This document shows positions 51,838-62,896 of a stretch of 64,000 nucleotides of DNA, piece after piece. The DNA comes from Thermothielavioides terrestris NRRL 8126. Taxonomy: Eukaryota > Ascomycota > Sordariomycetes > Sordariales > Chaetomiaceae. The notes beneath the pieces were generated by a model. The model was not told the origin of the DNA, searched no databases, and was given only the letters and a program-made list of their open reading frames with translations. How positions within the stretch are numbered: the first letter of the stretch is position 1; every line of letters begins with the position of its first letter. The DNA lies in NCBI RefSeq assembly GCF_000226115.1, contig NC_016462.1, positions 1,984,001-2,048,000 on the forward strand, given 5' to 3'. The translations under genes and the position numbers were made by a program.

Positions 51838-53715
51838 GGCGCGCCGAGAGGTGGATAGGATCCGGCGGCGTGGGCGGGACGGGAGATTGGCGGCTCGGAT
51901 TCTGGAAGAGACGGCCCGTTTGCAACTCTCCGGACTAGGCACGGGAGCCGCTGAAATGAAACAGCCGTGAGATTGAAAGAAGGCGTTTCAGGGACCCAAA
52001 CTAATGATTAGCCCGTCGATGACTTTAATCTTCAATGCGCCGAGGGAGGGCGGCCGGCCGGAGCTACTGGGACCGCCTGCAAACGCAAAGTGTGGGGGAA
52101 CCTTGGAACCTTGGAAGCGGGTGCGCTTGAGATGAATGAATGTTGAAAGCCAATCCCAGGCTTCTATTTTTGTTCAATCTGTCTTTCCGTCTCACAACGG
52201 TCATCCGCGAGGAGGAGTGGCCGAGAACAAACTGAAATTGCGTAAGTCCTGATTTTATGGAGGGTGGAAGAAAACGCCGGGATTAGGAGGCGGCAGGCAG
52301 GCACCAGCCGAGCAGGTGCTAGGCAGCCCCGAGATGCCTGGAGCTCAAGGGATACCAGTAGTGATCGGAAATTGATTCACAGCAGAAATTGGCCGTCAAA
52401 AACTGATGGTTTGTCAACAACGTCTGAGGTAGGCCGAGTGGTACTGCTCTGAGTCCCGGCGTGTTCTAACCTAAAATGCGTTTAACTGATAACAGATCGA
52501 ACGATCGAGTGTTGCAAAGCCACGACCGATCGGGTGACGTAAGTGTATATACAGGTGCTTCTCTCACAACGGTTATTATCAATTGATCCTCCGGTGCCCC
52601 AACTTGGTCAGACTGATGCATTTCTCTCAGATGAATTCGACTGTATCAAACTCAATGCGCCTGCTTCATGCTAAGACTGCCCGATCATCCGTTATTGGAA
52701 AGGCGGGGAGGCGCGTTCTCGCGTCGCGCACGCGACAGCCGGCCCTGGTCAGACTGGTATTCCGTAATCCCGTAACTATTCCGTTCTCTGCGCGAGAGGA
52801 AGAGCGGTCCTGCACTAGCCACCCGACTACCTAACTCAGGTAGGTACCATGTATTTAAGGCTGCGCGTTGTTTGTCCAGAGGCAGAAGTTGATATACTAT
52901 ATTGAGAATGCAAATCTCTTGCTGTTTGCTCCGCCAGTCAGTCGACACTCTGACTTCAAGTGTGCTTTTCCGTGAACGGCAATCAGTTGCAAGAATTGGC
53001 GTAACCGGTTATGTATTCCTTACAGAGTAGTGTACCTTAGGTTAAAACCACTTCGAGTGCATCTTGTGGGGAGGTGGGCCGTTGGGGCAGCCGGGTGATG
53101 GCCCGCTCAATAGTGCAGTGTCTGGCCGGACCCCTGTCAGTGGAGTGGGTGGGATGCATCTTTGGCCCTCTTCGCTTGCTTCAACATTCTCAACCGACTT
53201 TTCCAGCCACAGTTCTCTATCCAAGAGTCCCCGCCATTTCAATTTCGTAGTCACGCCGCCAAGTCCAGACACCAGAGAGCAGCTACGGGTATTCTTGCAT
53301 TTTTCTGATTATCGTTTGCATCGCACATCTGAACGTCGAAGCTTGCGCTGTCCGCCTCAACCTCGATTTCTGCGCGAACCCACGTCGCAGCACCCCTCTG
53401 CTCCGCACGCTCGATCGTGCCGAAGCCGCACGATCGGGCGGAACTTGAGACCACGCAGCTATCGACATTGCACTCTCGAGCTGGACACAGTGAATCGATC
53501 ACTGGCCTAAGAACGGAACCCTTTGCACCACGTGTCAGTGATTGGCGGCCAAAGGCTCAGGGTGGTCGACTATGAATCGCCATCACTGACCAGCCCGTCG
53601 CCCCGTCGCTCCACGTCGCTGTGACCCAGCCCGCCGAACGTGTCTTCGCGACCACGAGCCTGTTTGCGCGTTCCGAATCTAGCCACGCCTCTTCTCACCG
53701 CAGGCAACATCGACC
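51838..53715. promoter_or_regulatory. Long divergent intergenic region
   Basis: 1.88 kb between the XRCC4-like gene (minus) and the Byr4-like gene (plus). It contains a GGTAGGTACC-type motif near 52839-52848 and pyrimidine-rich stretches near 53600-53700. A tRNA-like A-box occurs near 52433 but has no matching B-box. No gene is seen. Confidence 0.45.
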
Positions 53716-56700
53716 ATGGATTCCACTTTGCGTCTCAAAGCCCGCCCACCCGTGGAGGATGAGATTGAAAACTGGGATGATGACGACTTCTTGATTGATG
53801 GTGACGACCTTGCCTTCCCCTCTCTCACGAACTCGGCCAACATTTCATCCAATCGTCGCGATTCCCAATCCTCGTTCCGGTCCGATTTTGAGTCCGTTCA
53901 TGGGGAGGAAGAAAAGCAGGTTCACCTGCCAGGAAATGACGAGAAGTCGACTCTCGATGCCATAGCCGCTGCCGCAAAAGCTGGAATTCCGATTCCCAAG
54001 AATGTCCCGCCCTCGGCTCTGATGGGAGGCACGATCAAGCGGCTGGGAGGCAGGAAGATCAAAAAGATTATCCAGGAGGATTGGGTTGACGACCTTGAGT
54101 TTCCCGATACCGGCCAGTCCTTGCAGATCAAGACCCGGGACGGCGCCCAGTTTCCCGAGGTCCTGCGACAAGTCAGTAATTCGGCACAACCGAGCCCATC
54201 GAAGCCCCCGAAAGACGCTTCCATGCCGGTTCCGGAGGAGCAAAAGGATGCGAAGTCAGCTTCTTCGAGTTTCATTGACCTAGAACGCTTTCGTGATGCC
54301 GATGACGATGACGATTTTTTCGGAGACGGCGCTGAGACTATCAAGGTGTCTAAGAAACGCGTGCCGCCGAAGCCTCTTTCCCTGATCACATCATCGCCGA
54401 CTCCCCGCAAACCGGTCAACGATGAAGATGATTTTGAGAAGGACTTGGAGCTCCCCGAGGATGGCAGGCTGAAACTTTCTGCTCGGAGGGACATCCCTAA
54501 GACACCAACTCTCACCACGCTCGTGGACGACCTCGATTGGGCCGAAGGCAGCCTTGGAACCAGATTTGGCGGCACTCGGCGCGATGCGCAGTCCACCCGG
54601 AGCTCATCCGTCTCTGCGTTCAGTCCCAGTATCTCGAGCTCAATCACCGCAGAGAGCGAGGATGAAACATTTGACGGCCTAATTATTCCCAGCGGTCCGA
54701 TTGATTTTGGAGAACGCCTGAAGCGCCGTCGCCAAAGCCGATCTCCCGCGCGCATCCTAGAAAAGCCCATCATGGAAGAACCAGCGAAAGAGGAGCTAGT
54801 CAAGCCGAAGTCCGCTAAAGAGGAGAGAGACGAGGAGAAAGAGGATTTTTTGGCAGGCCTCGAGATTGGCGATGGGGAGGTTTTTGACTCGAGAAAACTG
54901 ACACTACACCGCAACATTCAGGTCAAGGCCACCAGACCCTCCAGCCCATCGCGACCCAAAGCATCGGTGGCTCTCAAATTCACAAACAAGCCGGTCACAG
55001 CTTCCCGTCTTCCTCGGCCGATGAGTTCGATGAATACAATGGGTTCGATGGGCTCAATGGTGAGCCACGAGCGATCTCACACGCAATCCTCACTGGAACC
55101 AGTCTCCGAGAGCGGTGGTCCCATTCCTCGCGCCCAATCTAGACGGTCTCTGTCTCGCATCGGCCATTCGGCGCACTCCTCGGTGACGAGCGTGAGCAGT
55201 GCCACGACTCCCCCAACTCCCTCATCAACCCAGACCGTCACCCCATCCACGCCGCGAAGAAGGGAGCTTGGGCAAATGACGTCGACAACATCGCTCAGGG
55301 AGCCAACGACCACAAGTGCCCAGTTGCTTCGGCTCAAGCGGTCAATGCCGTCGATGCACGCGCAGCAGTCCCCCGCGCGGCCCCCTCCCCCGCCGACTCG
55401 GACGTACGAGCGTCCTCCGTCGCGCACCGAACCGCCGAGCAGGACGGCCCACTCAGTGCGGCCCAAGACCCCTGTAGAGCGAATGCGGTCTTCCGAGAGC
55501 GCTGCGGCGTTGGCCCGCAAGGCACCGGTTCCATTCTTGCCTGCCGGGGCGTCGGCGGCTCAGTCGCATAACATCAACGCTAAAGGCTCTCGGACCTTCC
55601 GCCGCCACGATTCGGACACCAGCATCGAGTTCCGGCCCCACTCGCGAGCTGTGTCTCGGTCCACGATACGATCGCCTAGTCCGCGCAGGTATCGGCCGAC
55701 AGAAAAGGTCACCCCGGACGGCGCCTGGGGCAAGCTCAGTATGCCCCGGCGCGTGCGGAACTTTGGTGATGGTCACGAGTTGGACGCCTTCGATGACCTG
55801 CCCACATCCAGCCAGGCGGAAGCGAAGTTTTTGAAGCAGCCGGTCAGCGCCAAATCCCAGACGCGGATCAAGAATCACCAGAACGTCGTCTCCGACCGCA
55901 CTGTTACTCCATCTCCCAGCACGCCGTACTCTTCTCGGGCCGATTATGTGCCGAGTTTTGCTCGCGATACCGCCGCAAGCCGGATCGCCCGGGAAACGGT
56001 TCTGGCACAACGCAACCCGTCAGGAGTGCTCGCGCCGCTCACAGCCCAGCGTGTCGCTCAGCTTTCAAGGGGCAACTTGAATGCGCAAGCTCAGTCCTCG
56101 GCATCGACACTGAAAGCCAAGAAGATACGAAGATCTCCGCAGTCGAAGCCGCACTTGATATCAAATCTGAATCCCCCCAGAGACCCAAAGAGTTAGTTCC
56201 TCTCCTCTTCCTCGGCTTATCTCTCTCTTCCTCTAACTTACACACTGCAGTGGTCAAGGGCATGTGGTACAACCCGGAGACCTTCCGCTGGGAAGGCAAT
56301 GACAATGCTCTCAGCGCGTTTGACGTTCCGGCTTCCTCCCCATCTACCGCATCTGTGCCCCCTCACCTCATACGCGACCAGAATGCGACACCTCGTCCAG
56401 CTCTGATTACCAACATCGGCGCCACCAAGGGCGTCCAAGTTGTGGGCGGCATGGTCTTTGACCCGCAGAACATGTGCTGGCTCAAGCTGGGTCCGCCGAG
56501 CAAATCGGGGGAAAGCGATCCTCTGGATGGTTTTAACGCCATCGAGGACGAGGAAGACGTGTTCAAAGACATCCCGGACCTCGAAGAGCGCACCATGGCA
56601 TCCAGCGACGGCGGTAATGCCCGTGTCAGCGACATCAATCAAGAGTGGCCCGTGGGCGAGGAGTTTGACGTCGGCCCAGAGTTTGTGCGCCGGCAGCGGG

Positions 56701-56816
56701 AGGAAGAGGAGCGGTGGAGAAAGAAATGCCATGTCTGGATTGACAGCCAGGTCGACCGTGGCGACGCCTGGAAATGGGCCATCCGAGACATTGTCAGCCA
56801 GAGCTTGGCTGAGTGA
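53716..56816 (+). CDS. Byr4/Bfa1-like cytokinesis regulator
   Basis: Predicted scaffold half of the two-component GAP (with Bub2/Cdc16) that restrains the Tem1/Spg1 GTPase at the spindle pole body, controlling septation and mitotic exit. Exons 53716-56191 and 56251-56816 give 1013 residues. The N-terminus (EIENWDDDDFLIDGDDLAFP) and AIAAAAKAGIPIPKNVPPSA, then TIKRLGGRKIKKIIQEDWVD, are the conserved block of the family. The middle is Ser/Pro/Thr-rich and disordered. The C-terminus has KGMWYNPETFRWEGNDNAL, VGGMVFDPQNMCWLKL and ISQEWPVGEEF-like plus ERWRKKCHVWIDSQVDRGD blocks. The intron is needed to reach this C-terminus; its donor is a weak GTTAGT. Its pathway partner Mob1 is encoded at 16.2 kb. 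Confidence 0.92.
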
Positions 56817-57483
56817 GGCGGCACGGGGGCGCCTGCCGGCATTATTCTCCTTCTCTTCGACCTCCGTTTGCTTGTCCGTTGCTTCTTTCCAGACATGCAT
56901 CGGCTGGGACTGGACCGAGAAGCTCCTTTGAGGCGAATGCTTCGCAGTGGTGGCAGCACCACGAATAGGCTGGTTCATGTGTTGACCTGTCTCGAGCGTC
57001 TGTCCGCGGCACCGCGGATGAAGGCGCACAGTACATAGGCAACACGAGCAAGACCAGCAAGAACGACATGGCGATGCCACAGACCGGCAGCGCTGGACAT
57101 GACGATAAATGACTGACGACTCTAGACGATAGACGGACTTATGGCATATACACTGGTCGGGGCTGTTCTTCTTGGCTTGGCTTCGGACTACGTAGCTGGC
57201 TTAATATAACATGCTTCGCTTCTCTGCTTCACGCTTGCTGCCTCCACGCTTGCTGTGTTCCAAGTTGTTCTTCTGTTGTCTTTCGGGGATGAGCAGTTCC
57301 ACGATAAGATAAGCGCACCGCCCCGCTCCCCCAGCTGAGGACTCGATTGCCTTACTGGGGGCCCACTGCACCTGCAACCCATCCTCGTCCCATCACCGAG
57401 CTTAGGAGGCCAACCTTTCTTGCTACGCAGCTCAGCCCGTTGTCGAAAGAACTTAAGAAGATACACGCACAACGACGTCCGCC
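56817..57483. other. Intergenic between tandem genes
   Basis: 3' flank of the Byr4-like gene and promoter of the Get5-like gene. No gene is recognised. Confidence 0.4.
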
Positions 57484-58376
57484 ATGGCGACAGAGCTAGC
57501 CTTCGCCAAGTCCTTCCTCTCCCTCCTGGACAGCAAACCCACCAAGATCTCCGCCGACCACGTCGAAGACCCGCGCAGCTATCCGGGCAGCACACCCGTG
57601 CGTCGTCCTCTCTCCCACCCATCCATCCGTCCACCCATTCCCCTTCTTTTCTCACCTATCTCTCGTCACTAATCACTAACACTCGGTGCAAACGACAGTA
57701 CATCATCCCGCGCCACCCAACCTTCAAGCCCTTCTCCAAGCGGCCCCGCACCACCACCACAACCACAACCGGCACCACCAGCAGCCAAGAAAACAACCAA
57801 CCCGCCCCGTCCGCGCAGCAGAAGCAGCAATTAATCCCCGTCACGCTGCGCTCCCCGCGCAACCCGCCGCTGGAGGTGTCCCTCCCGCCGCAGCCGCCCA
57901 CGACCTCGCTGGGCGAGATCAAGGAGCTGTTCGCCGCGCGCACGGGCCTGCCCGTGGACAAGGTCAAGCTGCTGTTCGGCAAGAAGCCGGTGGGCGACAG
58001 CAAGGCGCTTGGGGAGCTGCTGCTGCTCGGTGGCGGAGCCGGCGGCGGCGGCAGCGGCAGCGGTGGGGAGGGTGGGGAAGGGGCGGTGGTGGAGCTCGGG
58101 GTTATGGTTCTTGGTGGGGCGGCGACGGCGGCGGCTGCTGCTGCTGCTGCTGGTGTGAAGAAGGAAGGGGGGGAGGAGGAAGAGGAAGGGGCCGGGGCCG
58201 GGGCAGAGAAGGCGGCGGCGGCGGCCGTGGCGCAGGGGTTGCATGGAGAGGGGGTGTTGGCGACGGGGCAGTTCTGGGAGGATCTGAGAGGGTTTTTGCA
58301 GCAGCGGATACGGGACGAGGGGGTTGCGGAGGAGGCTTGTGGGGTGTTCAAGGGGGCTTGGGAGCGGAGGTCGTAG
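57484..58376 (+). CDS. Get5/Mdy2-like ubiquitin-like protein of the GET pathway
   Basis: Predicted Get4-Get5 subunit that links Sgt2 chaperone to Get3 for tail-anchored protein insertion into the ER. Exons 57484-57597 and 57699-58376 give 263 residues. The N-terminal helical segment (ELAFAKSFLSLLDSKPTKIS) and YIIPRHPTFKPFSKRP are typical of fungal Get5 and would bind Get4. A ubiquitin-like domain lies at about residues 80-150 (LIPVTLRSPRNPPLEVSLPP, then TSLGEIKELFAARTGLPVDK). The C-terminal homodimerisation helix is GQFWEDLRGFLQQRIRDEG to FKGAWERRS. Between them is a Gly/Ala/Glu low-complexity expansion (Gly runs and an Ala8 tract). Poly-Thr and poly-Gln tracts sit before the UBL. Confidence 0.88.
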
Positions 58377-58863
58377 AGGGAAAGGTGATTGGAGGGTGAC
58401 TGGAGGGAGTTATGGGTGGCTGAGCGGTCGAGATTGGTGACGGACAGGGCGGCGCGCCCGGCGCGGGAGTTGTTGCTGCGGCTGTGTCTACGAGCAGCTG
58501 CCCGGGCATCATGTTCATTGCTACCGACTCTGGCAGCTCCGTCTCCAACGCCCATTCTCCACTTCATCCATGACATGAGGTACGGTAAAAGGAACAACTA
58601 GTTGCATGAGAATCCCGAGGCGTGCCCGTCCAGCTAAGGCTCTCTCGGTCCACTTGCTTTCTTTTGTTGTCAATGTCAACTCTTACTTTTCCCTGAGTAG
58701 CATGGCATGCCTTGCTTTCCCCGGTACACGGCCACGCATCGCACGCACGCACACGCACTGCCAGAATTTTGCTGGTGCGCGCCGCAAATCCTGGAAACAA
58801 CGCCCGCCAACGAAGCCAACAGAGGAAAACGCTATGGTAGAGGTAGAAACACAAGGGTCCCGC
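58377..58863. other. Intergenic, convergent 3' ends
   Basis: 3' flanks of the Get5-like and cofilin genes. Nothing else is recognised. Confidence 0.4.
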
Positions 58864-59823
58864 TTATACGACGGCCGTGTTCTTGCTGACGGTCCTCACC
58901 AGCGACTCGAACTCGATGTCGTCGGGGTCGTTGGCCTGCACCTCGACCGCGATGCCAGGGAGGGCGCGCTTCAGAGCCTCCTTGGAGGAGGCGTACACCA
59001 TCTTGGCCTGTGGGGGAGAAGGCATCATTAGTGGGTGGTGCGCGGGACAATTGGGAGAAAGCGGTCGGCGGACGCACCATGACACCAGCATCATCCGGCG
59101 ACCAAGCGATGAAGGTGATCTTGTTCCTGCCCCGGGATGTCAGTTTTTCGAGTGGTCGAGCGCGGTCCATGTTGCGGGAGCTGCGCATACCGGGTGCCCT
59201 CGCCAGAGGCGAGCTCGTACTCGACGTCGTAAACGGCGTAGCGGGGACCCTTGCCCACGGCGCCCTGCAGAGTCGACCGTCAGCTTACCGTTGCGCGCAA
59301 GCACAGCCGCCGCAGTGCCGAGCAAACCAGTCAGCCGATGGCTAGCTGGCGCCAAAACGCGGGGACGGCGGGCAGTTTCAGACGTACAGTCTTGCTCTTG
59401 GTGGTAGCCTCGATGAGCTTGGTGCGGAAGGTCTCGTAGCTGTCGCCCTCCTGGCTGGTGCTGTCGACGACGATCTCCTTGTTGTCGTCCGACAGCTTGA
59501 AGATGACGTATTTGTACTTGCGCGTGGACTTCAGCTCATTGTAGGCTGATACGCATTCAGCGTTGACGGAGGCTCTGCGGATTGCGAGTTAGCGCATTGG
59601 TCGTGTTTCTGGCTTTGTTGGTCGTCTCCGCCGTCGCGGCTCCCTCATATCGACCGATCGATCGACCGCAGGCTTGACAACGCGAGGAAGCGAACGCCAC
59701 ATATGGATTGGTACGCCGGAGATGATCGGACTACGAACCCGGATTGAGACTAAATAAGCATGCATCGTCAGCAGACCCGGGCCCATGGAGGTGAGAATAG
59801 CGCGCGGTCGAGATAATTACCAT
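58864..59823 (-). CDS. cof1: Cofilin (actin-depolymerising factor)
   Basis: Actin-severing ADF-H protein needed for filament turnover at polarised growth sites and endocytic patches. Exons: 59823-59821 (ATG only), 59749-59739 (11 nt), 59574-59388, 59264-59191, 59126-59078 and 59007-58864, giving 155 residues. The product starts MSQSGASVNAECVSAYNELK, matching the fungal cofilin N-terminus, which is only obtained with the 11-nt exon (TCTCAATCCGG, flanked by TTTAG and GTTCGT). Landmarks are YKYVIFKLSDDNKEIVV, RYAVYDVEYELASGEGTRNK, ITFIAWSPDDAGVM and MVYASSKEALKRALPGI, the actin-binding long helix. Ser2/Ser4 near the start are the usual phosphorylation positions. The five introns lie in conserved fungal positions, as far as I recall. 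Confidence 0.93.
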
Positions 59824-60977
59824 GGTGTTGTATGTTCAGGCGCTAGCCTTGGATCGGCGGAGCTTGCAAAAGATGCACGTGGGAATCAACGCCGGCGAAC
59901 TAACGTTATGCACACGATGTTGACTGTCAGCAGAAGTCGGCGGAGGACGTCGCAAGACGGGGGAGGTGGTGGTCTGGCCGGAGTTGGTTTGCGCCAGCGC
60001 CAGCAGGATCGGGAAAGAGGGGTTAAAACAACACGAGAGCTCGCGAGCACAGCCCTGCTGGGGAAATCCACTTACGATAAGGGGCAGACCCGGAATTATG
60101 GGCTGTTCTTGGGCAAAACTCAAGAATTTGCGTATCACCCGCCAACTGTGGGAAAGGAAAAAGTTCAGCAGGAGCGAGGTCCAACACGCCACAGAGGTGC
60201 GGAAGCGATAGTGAAGTTAATGGAACGGTTGGAGGGGGAGGGGGGGCAGCCTGAAAAACAACACCCAGACCCAGCTCGAATGGTGGGGTCTGCTGCGAGG
60301 CTTGTTGTCGGCGGTGACGGGCTTGCCAAGCTTTCCCTCCCAGCTTACGTTAACGTTTTGGAGCGCGGGGTCGTGCCCCCCACTTCCTACCACAGTAAAA
60401 GCCAGGCAGCGAAGGGATGTCGGCCCATGTCTGCAGCCATATTTTGTCCCGCTCACCAGGTAGGTAGCACAGAGGCAGCAGAAAAGACACCACTGCCATC
60501 GTTGGGCTCCCACCTAATCATACAATTAGGCTGCCAACTACCAAGTAAGTTAAAGGTACTTAAGGTAGACACCTAGGTGAAGGACCTGAATCATCGAGGA
60601 GAGCTACACAGGACGGAGTATCACACCATCGAGAACGCGCCAGGCCGCAGAATTTCTGCCTGATCTTACACAAACACGCACGCACGACTGAGCAGGCTCG
60701 CGTGGAAAAGCTCGTTCGGAATCATCCGTCGTCTTTTCGTCTCCTCTACTCTAACTAACCCCGTGTGCGTGTGGTCGTAGTATACAATGCCGCCGCTATG
60801 GCTAGGGGGAGGAATATGCAGCTATGAACACAGGGAGGAAAGGGTAGAGAGGAGAGAGATTACATGGCTCATTTGTACAATCCGATAACACCAAACCGTA
60901 TGCCCGCCAACCCCAGTCGCCGTAAATCAAAGCCAGCCCAGGATCATGGCCAAATATACACACTCACTGTTTTGTTC
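59824..60977. other. Intergenic between tandem minus-strand genes
   Basis: Promoter of cofilin and 3' flank of hsp60. CAGGTAGGTAG and CACCTAGGTG-type motifs occur near 60459 and 60570-60580. A 263-codon open frame in the plus strand here has no domain or codon signature of a gene. Confidence 0.4.
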
Positions 60978-62091
60978 TTACATCATGCCGCCCATGCCGC
61001 CCATGCCGCCGCCCATGCCACCGCCGAGCGGCTTCTCCTCGGGAGCCTCGACGATGGCAACCTCGGTCGTGCCGAGCAGCGAGGCGACACCGCTGGCGTC
61101 GACCAGACCGGTACGGACGACCTTGAGAGGGTCGAGGATACCGGCCTGGATCATGTCGACGTACTCGCCCTTGGAGCTGTCAAAGCCCTTGTTGAAGTCG
61201 GCGGCATACTCGTCGCTGAGCTTGCCGATGATGACGGAGCCCTCAAGGCCAGCGTTCTCGACAATCGTCCGAGCCGGCCGGGTGATGGCGTTCTTGACGA
61301 TGCTGACACCGAGCTGCTGATCGAAGTTGGCGGGCTTCAGGTTGTTGAGTGCATTGCACGAGGCCTTGATGAGGGCAGTGCCACCGCCGGGCAGAATACC
61401 CTCCTCGACAGCGGCGCGGGTGGCGTTGAGCGCGTCAACGAAGCGGTCCTTCTTCTCGCCGACCTCGACCTCGGAGGCACCGCCGACCTTGATGACGGCA
61501 ACACCGCCCGAGAGCTTCGCCAGGCGCTCCTGCAGCTTCTCCTTCTCGTACTCCGAGGTGCTGGGGTCGGCCATGACGCCGCGGATCTGCTCGCAGCGCT
61601 GGGCGATCGCATCCTTGCTGCCCTCGCCGTTGAGGATGATGGTGTCCTCCTTGGTGATGGTGATGGAGCCGGTCGAGCCGAGCATGTCGGGCGTGATCTT
61701 CTCGAGCTTGACATCGAGCTCGTTGGTGAAGACGGTGCCGTTCGTCAGGACGGCGATATCGCCCAGGATGGACTTGCGGTTGTCACCGAAGCCCGGAGCC
61801 TTGACGGCGGCGACCTCAAGCTGGCCACGGAGCTTGTTCAGGATGCAGACAGCAAGGGCCTCACCATCGAAGTCCTCGGCGATGATGACGAGGGGGCGGC
61901 GGAGCTTGTTGGAGATCTCGAGCGCGGGGATGATGTCGACCGCGGCCGAGATCTTCTGCTCCGAGAGCAGGATCAGGGGCTTCTCAAACTCGACCTTCTG
62001 AGACTTGGCGTCGGTGATGAAGTAGGGCGAGACGTAGCCGCGGTCGAAGCGCATGCCCTCGGTCACCTCAAGCTCGTCCTGCATCGTCTTG

Positions 62092-62123
<32 letters not shown>

Positions 62124-62896
62124 AACCTTCTCCATGGCGTTGGCGATCAGCTTGCCGATGTGGTCATCCCCATTGGCGCTGATGGTGGCAACCTGAGCAA
62201 TCTCCTCGCTGGTGGTGATGTCGCGCTTGTGCTGCTGGAGGTACTCGACAACCGCGTCGACGGCAGCCTGGATACCGCGGCGGAGATCCATGGGGTTGCA
62301 GCCGGCGGCCACGTTCTTGACGGTCTCGGAGAAGATGGCCCGGGCGAGCACGGTCGCAGTGGTGGTACCGTCGCCGGCAACCTCGTTCGTCTTGGAGGCC
62401 ACATCGGCCAAGAGCTTAGCGCCGAGGTTCTCGAACTTGTCCTTCAGGCTGATGGCCTTCGCAACCGTCACACCATCTTTTGCGACTTGTTAGCCACCAC
62501 CTCACCTCGTCGTGGTGTGCTTTCGGGGAGGATTTGATGACGAACCCTTGGTGATCTTGGGCGAGCCGAAGCTGGACTCGATGAGGACATTGCGACCCTT
62601 GGGGCCGAGAGTGGTGGCCACCGCCTTGGCAAGGGTCTCAACACCGTTAAGCAGAGCTGCCCGGCCCTCGACACCAAACTTCAGCTCCTATTTGAGGCAG
62701 GTTGTCAGCAACTATCAGTGCATCTCTCCGTGCGTGAAACCATGATGAGCGCGCCTGCTTGGCATCAGAGCGCAAGATGGCCAACCACACAGGTTCCGTG
62801 ACATACCTTGTGGGCGAAGCGAAGCTGCTGTGTGGAACGGACACGGGCGGCCGCGAGCGGCGACGAGACCGACGCTCTTGTCAATGCGCGCTGCAT
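60978..62896 (-). CDS. hsp60: Mitochondrial chaperonin Hsp60
   Basis: Group I chaperonin of the mitochondrial matrix, folding imported proteins with Hsp10. Exons 62896-62807, 62687-62546 and 62476-60978 give 576 residues. The presequence is [20 protein letters not shown]. Conserved elements include [40 protein letters not shown], the ATP-site [31 protein letters not shown] and [15 protein letters not shown]. The C-terminus is the characteristic GGM repeat ([15 protein letters not shown]). A possible partial heat-shock element (TTCTGGAA) lies at 63155-63162, about 260 bp upstream of the ATG. The long open frame antisense to this gene (plus 60864-62537) is a composition shadow. Confidence 0.97.

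Noticed and set aside
52425..52510. tRNA-like A-box (GGCCGAGTGGT) in the intergenic region
   Set aside because: No B-box or foldable cloverleaf within a tRNA length.
59785..60576. 263-codon plus-strand open frame upstream of cofilin
   Set aside because: Overlaps the cofilin first exons on the other strand, has no domain and no splice or codon support.
60864..62537. 557-codon open frame antisense to hsp60
   Set aside because: It mirrors the codon bias of hsp60 (GC-rich third positions leave the opposite strand open), encodes a Leu/Asp-repeat-like composition and has no domain.
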